Shown here piece by piece: positions 8,180 through 16,607 of a DNA stretch of 64,000 bases; position 1 is the stretch's first letter, and each line of letters begins with the position of its first letter. Below the pieces are notes generated by a model. It saw only the letters and a list, made by a program, of their open reading frames with translations. It had not been told where the DNA came from and searched no databases. The translations under genes and the position numbers were made by a program. The stretch is from positions 35,132 to 99,131 of the forward strand of contig NZ_JOEY01000038.1 of the NCBI RefSeq assembly GCF_000718165.1. Direction: 5' to 3'. The stretch comes from Streptomyces fulvoviolaceus (GTDB taxonomy: Bacteria; Actinomycetota; Actinomycetes; Streptomycetales; Streptomycetaceae).

Positions 8180-9397
8180 TCTGCCGGGCGGTGCGCTCGG
8201 TGCGCGATGGCGTCGGAAGTCCGGGAAGAGCAGGAGCAGCGCGAGCGCGGTCGTGACGGTCAGGACACCGCCACCGGTGACGGCCCAGGTGGTGCCGAAG
8301 GCGGCACCGGTCGCGCCGTGCACGAGGTCTCCCAGGCGCGGCCCTCCCGCGGCCACCACGGTGTCGACCCCCTGCAGACGGCCCCGCATGTCGTCCGGCA
8401 CGGCGGTCTGCAGGACGGACTTGCGGAAGACGCCCAGCGCGAGGAGCGCACCGCCCGCCAGGACCAGCCAGCCCACCGCCCAGGTCAACGAGCTCGACAG
8501 CCCGAACGCGCCAACGGCCAGACCCCACACGGCCACCGAGGCCGCGACCGCGACTCCGTGGCGGCCGGTACGGGTGAAGCTCCCGGAGAACAGCGCCGCC
8601 AGTACGCCACCGGCCGAGACGGCGGCGTACAACACCCCGACGTCCGACGGCCGGAACGTCTCCCTCGCCAGTTGCGGGAAGAGCGCGGTGGGCAGACCGA
8701 GGAACAGGGCCGCGAAGTCGGCGAGATAGACGACCAGCAGCACCTGACGTGTCACCAGCAGACGAACCCCTTCCGCGATCCGCCGGACGCCCGCGCCACG
8801 CGCGGCGGCGCCGGTGGGCGGGAGGGGCGGCAGCCGCCCTACGGCCCAGAGCGTCGCGCACAGGGCGACCGCGTCGGCGAGATACAGCACCTGGCTTCCG
8901 ACGACCGGGAGCAGTGCGCCGGCCAGCAGCGGGCCGGCGATACCGGCGGACCAGACGACCATCGACTGCAACGCGTTCGCGGCCGGCAGCAGTTCCTGCG
9001 GCACCAGCCGGGGCACGACGGCCCCGCTCACCGCGGCATTGGCGCCGAACAGGGCCTGCTGCACCCCCACCAGGAACAGCAGCACACCGACCGACTCCAG
9101 GTGCGCGCACGCCTGCGCCCACAACAGCAACGACGTCACACCGGTGCCGGCGGTGGTCACCAGCAGCACGCGCCGCCGATCCCGCACATCGGCGAGCGCG
9201 CCTCCCCACAGGGCCGCCATCGCCATGGGGACGAAGCCCACCAACCCGGCGAGTCCGACGTACGCCGACGAACCGGTGAAGCCGTAGATCTCCATCGGCA
9301 CGGCGACCGCCGTCAGCTGTCCCCCCAGCGCGGTCACGCTGCCGGCCACCCACAACCGCCGGAACGCGGGCCGTCGCAGCGGCCGCACGTCTACCAT
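8135..9397 (-). CDS. MFS exporter (EntS/multidrug type)
   Basis: About 420 aa with twelve hydrophobic segments. It has the inter-helix 2-3 loop GGALADVRDRRRVLL typical of the drug/siderophore-exporter branch of the major facilitator superfamily. The chosen start gives MVDVRPLRRPAFRRLW, a usual beginning for this branch; the ribosome site is weak and a GTG one codon upstream is equally possible. Probably exports a small hydrophobic compound. Convergent and overlapping with the luciferase-like gene; divergent from a nucleotidyltransferase that may add an antibiotic-resistance function. Confidence 0.82.
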   Translation of the reverse strand: MVDVRPLRRPAFRRLWVAGSVTALGGQLTAVAVPMEIYGFTGSSAYVGLAGLVGFVPMAMAALWGGALADVRDRRRVLLVTTAGTGVTSLLLWAQACAHLESVGVLLFLVGVQQALFGANAAVSGAVVPRLVPQELLPAANALQSMVVWSAGIAGPLLAGALLPVVGSQVLYLADAVALCATLWAVGRLPPLPPTGAAARGAGVRRIAEGVRLLVTRQVLLVVYLADFAALFLGLPTALFPQLARETFRPSDVGVLYAAVSAGGVLAALFSGSFTRTGRHGVAVAASVAVWGLAVGAFGLSSSLTWAVGWLVLAGGALLALGVFRKSVLQTAVPDDMRGRLQGVDTVVAAGGPRLGDLVHGATGAAFGTTWAVTGGGVLTVTTALALLLLFPDFRRHRAPSAPPGRSGDRLGEQADLVEP

Positions 9398-9577
9398 CAC
9401 GCTTGTTCGCTGGCGCACCGTCGCCCCCTGTCGCAGCCATCGCTGGACCGATGCTGGGGGCTCCCGTTGGGGCAAGGTCAATGAGCCGCTTCGGTGTGTG
9501 TACGGCGGACCGTCGCGGCCGCAAGGCGCAGAACCGTCCAGAAGGCGATCCGTACCGCCCCGACCGGCAGGGCACGT

Positions 9578-10078
9578 ATGTTCCAGATGACAGCTGACGA
9601 CGTGTTGTCCGTCCTCGCCCTGTTGCGGCGGGCGGAGGTGGATGTCTGGGTCGGTGGAGGCTGGGGGATCGACGCCCTGGTCGGCGAGCGGACCAGAGTC
9701 CATCGCGACCTGGACCTGATGCACCGGCAGGAGCAGGAGGCCGCTGCGATGGCAGCCCTGTCGGCGGTGGGTTTCACGGAGGTCCTGGACTGGAGGCCCG
9801 TTCGGTTCGTCGTGAGGGCTCCCGACGGGCTCGAGATCGATCTCCATCCGCTGGTCTTCGCCGACGACGGCTCCGCTGTGCAGGCGTCACCCGAACCGGA
9901 GCGGCCTTTCACCTACCCCTCCTCGTGCTTTGTGACGGGCACGATCAAGGGAACGCCCGTCCCGTGTCTCTCTGCCGAACAGCAGGTCTACTTCCATCAG
10001 GGATACGAGCCGTCGGAACGCGATCGGCACGACATGGCACAACTCCGTCGCGTCTTCGGGATCGCCACGCACTTCTGA
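9578..10078 (+). CDS. Lincosamide/aminoglycoside nucleotidyltransferase-like protein
   Basis: About 166 aa. The segment VWVGGGWGIDALVGERTR followed by HRDLDLM is the pol-beta nucleotidyltransferase motif of Lnu(A)/ANT(2'')-type enzymes: glycine-rich loop, then the Asp-x-Asp metal ligands. A third acidic residue (LEIDLHPL) also fits. Such enzymes adenylylate lincosamides or aminoglycosides; many soil homologues are untested and may have other acceptors. Start ATG 9578 was chosen; ATG 9587 is possible. An in-frame GTG at 9494 would add a low-complexity Arg-rich stretch that does not look coding. Ends three bases before the convergent LacI gene. Confidence 0.75.
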   Translation: MFQMTADDVLSVLALLRRAEVDVWVGGGWGIDALVGERTRVHRDLDLMHRQEQEAAAMAALSAVGFTEVLDWRPVRFVVRAPDGLEIDLHPLVFADDGSAVQASPEPERPFTYPSSCFVTGTIKGTPVPCLSAEQQVYFHQGYEPSERDRHDMAQLRRVFGIATHF

Positions 10079-10081
10079 AGG

Positions 10082-11101
10082 TCAACCGGGCTGTCCCACG
10101 GCGGCTGTCGAGGCCCGGACGATCAGTCGGCAGGGCAGCCGGATGTGCAGGGGCTCGGGCAGGCCGTCGAGGATGCGGAGCATCAGGCGGGCGGACTCCG
10201 CGCCGATCTCGTGCTGCGGGGTGCGGATCGTGGTCAGGGGCGTGGCCATGCGGTCCAGCATCGGCATGTCGTTGAAGCCGATGACGGACAGGTCGCGCGG
10301 GCAGTGCAGGCCGGCCTCGGTGAGGGCGTCGAGGACGCCGAGGGCCATCAGGTCGTTGCCGGCGAGGACGGCGGTGGGGCGGGGGTGGAGAGAGAGGGCC
10401 GCGTGGGCGCCGGAGCGGCCCGCCTCCGTGGAGTACGTCGTGCCCGGGAGGACCGGGCAGTCGCCGCGGTCCAGGCCGAGCCGGTCCACGGCGTCGAGGA
10501 AGGCGCGGTGGCGCAGATGCCCGGTGGACAGGTCCTGCGGGCCCGCGAGATGGGCGATGCGCCGGTGGCCCAGCGCGGCGAGGTGGCGTACGGCGTCCAG
10601 GACGCCCTCGGCGTCGTCGCCCGTCACGCTGGAGTGGCGGGGGTGGTCGCTGACGCGGTTGAGGAGGACCAGAGGCGTGCCCGCGTCGGCCAGGCGGTCC
10701 AGCAACGGGTGCTCGCGGCGGGCCGTCGCGACGATGAACCCGTCGCTGCGGCGGCCCAGCAGCATGGCCACCAGGCGTTCTTCGCGGTCCGCGTCGTTGT
10801 CCGTGTCGGCCAGCAGGGCCAGATGGTCGGCGGCGCCCAGCACCTGCTCGATGCCGCGCACGATCGGCGGGAAGAGCGGGTTGGCCAGGTCGGGGATCAG
10901 CACCCCCACCGTGCGTGAGCGCCTCGTGCGCAGGCCGCGGGCCAGCGAGTTGGGCTCGTAACCGAGGGCCTGGGCGGCTCGGACGATACGGCGGACCGTG
11001 TCCGGGGCCACCCGGTGACGGGTCGCCGGGTTCAGCGCCTTGGAGGCGGTGCCGGGGTGGACGCGCGCCCTGCGGGCCACATCGGCGAGTGTGACGGTCA
11101 C
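10082..11101 (-). CDS. LacI-family transcriptional regulator
   Basis: 339 aa. N-terminal LacI helix-turn-helix (TLADVARRARVHPGTASKALN) and hinge helix, then the periplasmic-binding-protein-like effector domain (VGVLIPDLANPLFPPIVRGIE ... AVLAGNDLMALGVLDAL ... GFNDMPMLDRMATPLTTI). GTG start right at the helix-turn-helix. Transcribed away from the nine-gene operon at 11262-21071, with CAAACGAT half-sites in the shared promoter region, so it probably represses that operon and itself. Effector unknown; the operon content argues for a small catabolic intermediate rather than a classical sugar. Confidence 0.88.
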   Translation of the reverse strand: MTVTLADVARRARVHPGTASKALNPATRHRVAPDTVRRIVRAAQALGYEPNSLARGLRTRRSRTVGVLIPDLANPLFPPIVRGIEQVLGAADHLALLADTDNDADREERLVAMLLGRRSDGFIVATARREHPLLDRLADAGTPLVLLNRVSDHPRHSSVTGDDAEGVLDAVRHLAALGHRRIAHLAGPQDLSTGHLRHRAFLDAVDRLGLDRGDCPVLPGTTYSTEAGRSGAHAALSLHPRPTAVLAGNDLMALGVLDALTEAGLHCPRDLSVIGFNDMPMLDRMATPLTTIRTPQHEIGAESARLMLRILDGLPEPLHIRLPCRLIVRASTAAVGQPG

Positions 11102-11151
11102 CGTGCGCCGCCCCTTGACGGGCAGTCAGGGCGTTCATACTGTCCAGAAGA

Positions 11152-11231
11152 CAAACGATTGCCGTCCATGAATCCTGAGCTTAGATCCAGATCATGGAGC
11201 GCTCAACACTCGGTAACCGACACATCGTTTG
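11152..11231. promoter_or_regulatory. Facing CAAACGAT half-sites in divergent promoter
   Basis: CAAACGAT at 11152-11159 and its reverse complement ATCGTTTG at 11224-11231, in the 160-bp gap between the LacI gene and the divergent operon. The central CG flanked by A/T runs resembles LacI-family half-operators. Two sites about 70 bp apart could support looping. This is inference from position and sequence only. Confidence 0.4.
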
Positions 11232-11261
11232 CCTTGCGTACGACAGCGGAGGGACGCCGCG

Positions 11262-12185
11262 ATGACGACGCGAACGGAACCGGTGAAACCGCGGATCGGC
11301 TGGATCGGAACCGGCCGGATGGGCAGCGCGATGATCCGACGGCTGCTCGGCGCCGGCTACGAGGTCGGGGTCCACAACCGCACCCGCGCCAAGGCCGAGG
11401 CACTGCAGGAGTACGGCGCCACTGTCGTCGGCTCCATGGCCGAACTCGCCGACCGGGACGTGGTGTTCACGATGGTCGCCGCTGACGACGCGCTCACCGA
11501 GGTGACCCTCGGCGAGAACGGGCTGCTGCGGCAGCGCCTCGCTCCGGACGTCCTGGTGGACTGCTCGACGGTCTCCCCGGAGGTCTCCCTCCAGGTCCGC
11601 GCCGAGTCGGCCAAGGCCGGAGTCCGGATGCTCGCGGCGCCGGTCAGCGGCAACCCCTCGGCGGTCCGGGCGGGCACGGCGGCCTTCGTCGTCTCGGGAC
11701 CGACACAGGCGTACGACGTCGTCCGGCCGCTGTTGACCGCCATCTGCGGCGCGGCCACCCGCGTCGGGGACGGCGAGGAAGGCCGGCTCGTGAAGATCGC
11801 CCACAATCTGTTCCTCGGTGCGGTCGTCCAGTCCCTCGCCGAGATCACCGTGCTCGCCGAGAAGGGCGGGGTGCGGCGCTCGGACTTCCTGGACTTCATC
11901 AACACCTCGGTGCTCGGCTCGGTCTTCACCCGCTACAAGACCCCCGCCTTCACCCAGCTGGACTTCACCCCGACCTTCACCCCCCAACTGCTCCGCAAGG
12001 ACTTCGAGTTGGGCCTCGCCGCCGCCCGGGAGAGCGAGGTGAGCATGCCGGTCACGGCACTCGTGCACCAGCTGGTGCAAGCCTCCGCACAGACTCAGGG
12101 ACCACAGGTCGACTTCGCGGTACTGCTCACCGAAGTCGCCCGCGCCTCCGGGCTGTTGCTGCAAGCGGAGGTGGAGGAGCGATGA
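11262..12185 (+). CDS. Beta-hydroxyacid dehydrogenase, 3-hydroxyisobutyrate dehydrogenase type
   Basis: About 307 aa. N-terminal Rossmann fold with GWIGTGRMGSAM, a substrate-side segment (APVSGNPSAVRAGTAAFVVSG) and catalytic Lys in GRLVKIAHNLFLG. The C-terminal helical domain is as usual for the family. It would oxidise a beta-hydroxy acid to a semialdehyde, or reduce the reverse. ATG with GGAGGGA ribosome site; the upstream GTG lacks one. First gene of the operon, with its stop overlapping the next start. Exact substrate unknown. Confidence 0.82.
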   Translation: MTTRTEPVKPRIGWIGTGRMGSAMIRRLLGAGYEVGVHNRTRAKAEALQEYGATVVGSMAELADRDVVFTMVAADDALTEVTLGENGLLRQRLAPDVLVDCSTVSPEVSLQVRAESAKAGVRMLAAPVSGNPSAVRAGTAAFVVSGPTQAYDVVRPLLTAICGAATRVGDGEEGRLVKIAHNLFLGAVVQSLAEITVLAEKGGVRRSDFLDFINTSVLGSVFTRYKTPAFTQLDFTPTFTPQLLRKDFELGLAAARESEVSMPVTALVHQLVQASAQTQGPQVDFAVLLTEVARASGLLLQAEVEER

Positions 12186-13417
12186 CCGTTGCACACGCCC
12201 CCGGCCACACCGCCGTCGACTTCGAGTCCCGCGTCGACTTCGACCGGCTGCGCGCCTACCGCCTGGAGCGGACGCGTGCCGCCCTCGACGCCAGCGGGCT
12301 CGGCGCCCTGCTCCTCTTCGACGTCAACAACATCCGCTACCTCACCGGCACGATGATCGGCGAGTGGTCGCGAGACAAGATGACCCGCTACGCGCTCCTC
12401 ACCCGTGAAGGGGAGCCCGTCCTCTGGGACTTCGGCTCGGCGGCCCGCCACCACCAGCTGTACGCACCCTGGCTCGAGCCGGACAACTGCCGGGCCGGAA
12501 TGCTGGGCCTGCGTGGTGCCGTACGCCCCGAGGCCGGGCTCTTCGACCGGGCCGTCGCCGAGATACACGACCTGCTCCAGGAGGCCGGGGTCGCGGACGA
12601 GCCCGTCGGCCTGGACATCGTCGAGCCGCCGCTCCTGTTCGCTCTCCAGCAGGCCGGGTTGCGTGCCGCCGACGGCCAGCAGGTGATGCTGGACGCCCGG
12701 CAGTTGAAGAACCCGGACGAGATCCTGCTGCTCACTCAGTCCGCCGCCATGGTCGACGGCTGCTACCAGGCCATCTCCGAGGCGCTCAAGCCCGGCGTGC
12801 GTGAGAACGACATCGTCGCGCTCGCCAACAAGTACCTCTACGAGCAGGGCTCCGACGACGTCGAGGCGATCAACGCCGTCTCCGGGGAGCGGTGCAACCC
12901 GCATCCGCACAACTTCACCGACCGGCTGATCCGGCCCGGCGACACCTGTTTCTTCGACATCATCCAGTCGTACAACGGCTACCGCACCTGCTACTACCGC
13001 ACCCTGAACGTCGGTTCGTCGACCGCCCCGCAGCGCGCCGCCTACCGTCGCGCCCGTGAGTGGATCGACGCGGCGATCGACCTCGTCAAGCCGGGCGTGA
13101 CGACCGACGCCATCGCCCGCGCCTGGCCCCGGGCCCAGGACTTCGGATTCGCCACCGAAATGGACTGCTTCGGGCTGCAGTTCGGGCACGGGCTGGGGCT
13201 CGGACTCCACGAACGCCCGATCATCAGCCGGCTGAACTCCCTGGAGAACCCGGAGGAGATCCAGGAAGGCATGGTCTTCGCCCTGGAGACCTACTGCCCG
13301 GCCACCGACGGCTACTCGGCGGCCCGCATCGAGGAGGAGGTCCTGGTCACCGCAGACGGCGCCCGGGTGCTCACCCTCTTCCCCGCCCAGGAACTCTTCG
13401 TCGCCAACCGCTACTGA
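12182..13417 (+). CDS. M24 (pita-bread fold) Xaa-Pro peptidase-like protein, altered metal site
   Basis: 411 aa: N-terminal creatinase-like domain (~30-180) and C-terminal M24 domain. Four usual metal ligands are seen: Asp259 (FFDIIQ), His336 (FGHGLGLGLHE), Glu369 (FALETY) and Glu384 (RIEEEV). The second Asp of the D-x10-D pair is Cys270 (GYRTCYYRT instead of the usual GYxSDxTRT). It is therefore probably not a standard dinuclear aminopeptidase. The M24 fold also hosts creatinase and DMSP lyase, so a lyase or hydrolase acting on the imported substrate is possible. ATGA overlap with the dehydrogenase gene. No signal peptide. Confidence 0.8.
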   Translation: MTVAHAPGHTAVDFESRVDFDRLRAYRLERTRAALDASGLGALLLFDVNNIRYLTGTMIGEWSRDKMTRYALLTREGEPVLWDFGSAARHHQLYAPWLEPDNCRAGMLGLRGAVRPEAGLFDRAVAEIHDLLQEAGVADEPVGLDIVEPPLLFALQQAGLRAADGQQVMLDARQLKNPDEILLLTQSAAMVDGCYQAISEALKPGVRENDIVALANKYLYEQGSDDVEAINAVSGERCNPHPHNFTDRLIRPGDTCFFDIIQSYNGYRTCYYRTLNVGSSTAPQRAAYRRAREWIDAAIDLVKPGVTTDAIARAWPRAQDFGFATEMDCFGLQFGHGLGLGLHERPIISRLNSLENPEEIQEGMVFALETYCPATDGYSAARIEEEVLVTADGARVLTLFPAQELFVANRY

Positions 13418-13431
13418 GGGAGGGACGACAA

Positions 13432-14397
13432 GTGGATGTAGAGCTTTATCGCCAGATGGTGCGCATGCGCGCCATGGAGAAGCGGGCCTACGACCTCTTC
13501 CTGCGCGGTCTCGTCAAGGGCACCAGCCACCTGTCCACCGGCCAGGAGGCCGTGGCCGCCGGATTCGCCGCCGTCATGCGCCCCGACGACTACACCTTCG
13601 CCACCTACCGGGGCCACGCCCACACCCTGGCGCGCGGCGCCCCCATGGCGGCGATCCTCGCCGAGCTGATGGGCCGCGGGAACGGCCTGATGTCCGGCAA
13701 GGGCGGCAGCATGCACCTGACCAGCACCGAGCACGGAATGATGGGCAGTTACGCCATCGTGGGCGCCCACCTCCCCATCGCGGCCGGCGCCGCCTGGTCG
13801 GCCCAACTGCGCGGCACCGAACAGGTCGCGGTCTGCTTCTTCGGCGACGGGACCGCCAACATCGGCGCGTTCCACGAGGCGCTGAACCTCGCCGCCGTAT
13901 GGCAGCTGCCGGTCGTGTACGTCTGTGAGAACAACCAGTACATGGAGTACACGCCGATCGCCGACGTGACCGCCGTGGAGCGGCCCGCGGCCGACCGCGC
14001 GGCGGCGTACGGGCTGGAGCGGATCGTCGTCGACGGGAACGACGTCGAAGCGGTGTACGAGACGGCGCTCACCGCGTTCAGCAAGGCGCGCACGGGCGGC
14101 GGACCGAGCCTCATAGAGGCCGACACCTACCGGCACGGAGGGCACTCGCGGGCCGACCCGGGGACGTACCGCCCGCAACAGGAGGTCGAGGACTGGCTCG
14201 CCCGCGATCCCCTCCCCGCCTACCGCGCCAAGCTGCTCGCCGCCGGGATCGACGAGGAGACCCTCGCCGGGATCGAGGACGCGGCCGCCCGGGAGACCGA
14301 CGAGGCGACGAAGGCCGCCGAGGACGGGCCGGTTCCCGAACTAGCCCTCATCGAGCGCGACTTGTGGGCCGACGGAGGTGCGGCATGGCGCAACTGA
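13432..14397 (+). CDS. Thiamine-dependent E1 alpha subunit (pyruvate/acetoin dehydrogenase type)
   Basis: About 321 aa. It carries the ThDP-binding motif GDG (138-140) to NN (167-168), and the FATYRGHAHTLARG and GKGGSMHL segments of E1 alpha/AcoA proteins. With the beta subunit it would decarboxylate a 2-oxo acid or cleave an acyloin such as acetoin. The GTG start follows GGGAGGGA at 13418-13425. The neighbouring beta gene overlaps its end. No E2 or E3 gene follows, so the acyl or electron acceptor must come from elsewhere, or the enzyme has a different reaction. Confidence 0.87.
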   Translation: MDVELYRQMVRMRAMEKRAYDLFLRGLVKGTSHLSTGQEAVAAGFAAVMRPDDYTFATYRGHAHTLARGAPMAAILAELMGRGNGLMSGKGGSMHLTSTEHGMMGSYAIVGAHLPIAAGAAWSAQLRGTEQVAVCFFGDGTANIGAFHEALNLAAVWQLPVVYVCENNQYMEYTPIADVTAVERPAADRAAAYGLERIVVDGNDVEAVYETALTAFSKARTGGGPSLIEADTYRHGGHSRADPGTYRPQQEVEDWLARDPLPAYRAKLLAAGIDEETLAGIEDAAARETDEATKAAEDGPVPELALIERDLWADGGAAWRN

Positions 14398-15362
14398 CGT
14401 ACCGGGACGCGGTCGCACGTGGTCTCGCCCAGGAGCTGCGGCGCGACGAGCGGGTCGTGCTGATCGGTGAGGACGTCGCGGCCGCGGGCGGGGTGTTCAA
14501 GACGACCGCCGGGCTGCTCGACGAGTTCGGGCCGCGGCGGATACGGGACACGCCGATCTCCGAACAGGCCATCCTGGGCGCGGCGATGGGCGCCGCGATG
14601 ACCGGGCTGCGACCGGTCGCCGAGATCATGTTCAGTGACTTCTTCGGCGTCGGCTGGGACCTGCTCGCCAACCAGATCGCCAAGACCCGTTACATGGCGG
14701 GCGGTCAGTTGTCCCTGCCGCTGGTGGTGCGGGCCGCCAACGGCGGGGGTCTGCGCTTCGGGGCGCAGCACTCGCAGGACGTGGCCAACTGGGTGATGGC
14801 GGTGCCGGGACTCAAGGTCGTCGTACCGTCCACGCCCCGCGATGTCATCGGCCTCCTGGCGGCCGCCGTACGGGATCCCGATCCCGTCATCTTCCTTGAG
14901 GCCAAAGGGCTTTACCCGGTCCGGGGCGAGGTTCCGGACGGCGAGATCACCGACACGTTGGGCTCCGCCGTCGTACGGCGTGCGGGGCAGGACTGCGTCA
15001 TCGTCGCGCTGGGGCTGATGGTGCCACGTGCGCTGGCCGCCGCCGAGCGGCTCGCCCGGGACAACGGCATCGACGCCGAGGTGCTCGACCTGCGCAGCCT
15101 CGTGCCGCTGGACGTACGCGCCGTGCTGGACGCGCTGGAGCGGACCGGGCGGCTGTTCACCGTCGAGGAGAACCCCCGGCTGTGCGGCTGGGGCGCCGAG
15201 GTGGTGTCGATCTGCGCCGAGGAGGGGTTCACCAGCCTGGACGGGCCGCTGGTACGGATCACCACCCCTCATGTCCCGCTGCCCGCCGCCGACTCGCTGG
15301 AGGACGCGGCGCTGCCGAGCGTGGACCGGATCGCCGACACGATCGCCAAGAGCATGGACTAG
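14385..15362 (+). CDS. Thiamine-dependent E1 beta subunit (pyruvate/acetoin dehydrogenase type)
   Basis: About 325 aa. N-terminal LTYRDAVARGLAQELRRDERV and IGEDVAAAGGVFKTT, the RIRDTPISEQAILGAAMGAA signature and the C-terminal transketolase domain (VLDLRSLVPLDVRAVLDAL) match PdhB/AcoB proteins. It forms the alpha2beta2 heterotetramer with the upstream subunit. ATG with GGAGGT site; it starts 13 bp inside the alpha gene. Eleven bases separate it from the binding-protein gene, so enzyme and importer are cotranscribed. Confidence 0.87.
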   Translation: MAQLTYRDAVARGLAQELRRDERVVLIGEDVAAAGGVFKTTAGLLDEFGPRRIRDTPISEQAILGAAMGAAMTGLRPVAEIMFSDFFGVGWDLLANQIAKTRYMAGGQLSLPLVVRAANGGGLRFGAQHSQDVANWVMAVPGLKVVVPSTPRDVIGLLAAAVRDPDPVIFLEAKGLYPVRGEVPDGEITDTLGSAVVRRAGQDCVIVALGLMVPRALAAAERLARDNGIDAEVLDLRSLVPLDVRAVLDALERTGRLFTVEENPRLCGWGAEVVSICAEEGFTSLDGPLVRITTPHVPLPAADSLEDAALPSVDRIADTIAKSMD

Positions 15363-15373
15363 CTGGAGTCGTC

Positions 15374-16606
15374 ATGGGTGGAGCGGATGGGCTGTCCCGG
15401 CGGGAGTTCACAACTGTCGGGCTGGGGCTGGGACTTGCCGCACTGGTCGGTTGCTCGGGCGAGGGATCGGCAGGCGGCGGCGACGAGGACGAGCTGGTCA
15501 TCGGCGCCTCGCTGCCGCTGACCGGGCAGTTCTCGCAGCCGGGTCAGGAGGCCGGGCGCGGTTACCGGATCTGGCGGGAGATGGTGAACGCCGACGGCGG
15601 GATCCTCGGCCGCAAGGTCCAGCTGAAGATCACGGATGACGCCAGCAGCCAGGACACGGTGGTCTCCGACTACACCCGGTTGATCACCCAGGACCGGGTG
15701 GACTTCCTGCTCGGCACCTTCTCCTCGCTGCTCAACTACCCGGCCTCCGCGGTCGCCGAGCGGCAGGGCATGGTCTTCGTCGAGCCTGCCGGCGGCGCGG
15801 AGAACATCTTCACGCGCGGCTTCGACCACCTCTTCTTCGCCCAGCCCGCGCTCTCCGCCGACCAGGCGAACACCTTCGTGGACTGGGTGAAGTCCCTGCC
15901 GGCGGCCGAGCGTCCGACCTCGGCGGCGTACACCACCCAGGACGACCCCTTCACCCGGCCGGTCATCGAGCGGCTCCAGGGACTGCTGGAGGACCTCGGC
16001 ATCAGGACCGTGTACACCAGCGTCTATCCGGCCGAGACCACCAACATGCAGCCGATCGCCGCCGCCATCGCGGGCAAGAAGCCCGAACTCCTCGCGCAGG
16101 GCGCGGTGTTCCAGGACGGCGTCGGGTTGGTCCGTGCTCTCAAACAGCAGGACTTCTCGCCCAAGGCCTTCTTCCAGATGTCCGCGCCGAGCAACGCCGG
16201 GCAGTACAGCAAGGGCGTCGGCACGGCCAACACGGAGGGGGTCTTCTACTCGGTCAGCTGGCACGAGAGCGCGCCGACCCCGCTCAACAAGGAGTTCGTG
16301 ACGGCGTACGCGAAGGAGTACGACAACGCGGTCCCCGCGGAGGACGCCGCCGACGCCTTCGCCGCCGCCCAGGTGCTGCGGGCCGGCATCGAGGGCGCGA
16401 AGGGGACCGACCAGGACAAGGTCGCCGAGTGGCTGCACGCGAACGAGGTCGAGACCATCCTCGGCCCGTTGAAGTGGGACAAGCGGGGTGCGCCGCTCGG
16501 CAGTTTCCTCCTCGCCCAGTGGCAGGGCGGGAAGGTCCAGATCGTCTCGCCCGAGGACGCCGCCACCACGAAGACGGTCATCTACCCGAAGCCGGGCTGG
16601 AGTTGA
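15374..16606 (+). CDS. ABC importer substrate-binding lipoprotein (LivK/HAAT family)
   Basis: About 410 aa. The N-terminus has a twin-arginine-like motif (SRREF) and a lipobox ending at Cys27 (ALVGC), so it is probably Tat-exported and lipid-anchored. The mature part is a Leu/Ile/Val-binding-protein fold (VIGASLPLTGQFSQPGQEAGRGYRIW...). The family binds amino acids, amides and aromatic acids. It delivers substrate to the permeases that follow. Given the catabolic enzymes around it, the ligand is likely the compound they degrade. Confidence 0.86.
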   Translation: MGGADGLSRREFTTVGLGLGLAALVGCSGEGSAGGGDEDELVIGASLPLTGQFSQPGQEAGRGYRIWREMVNADGGILGRKVQLKITDDASSQDTVVSDYTRLITQDRVDFLLGTFSSLLNYPASAVAERQGMVFVEPAGGAENIFTRGFDHLFFAQPALSADQANTFVDWVKSLPAAERPTSAAYTTQDDPFTRPVIERLQGLLEDLGIRTVYTSVYPAETTNMQPIAAAIAGKKPELLAQGAVFQDGVGLVRALKQQDFSPKAFFQMSAPSNAGQYSKGVGTANTEGVFYSVSWHESAPTPLNKEFVTAYAKEYDNAVPAEDAADAFAAAQVLRAGIEGAKGTDQDKVAEWLHANEVETILGPLKWDKRGAPLGSFLLAQWQGGKVQIVSPEDAATTKTVIYPKPGWS

Positions 16607-16607
16607 C

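Noticed and set aside
13432..15362. Interpretation as an ordinary pyruvate dehydrogenase operon
   Set aside because: No E2 or E3 gene is present and the E1 genes sit inside a transport/catabolic operon.
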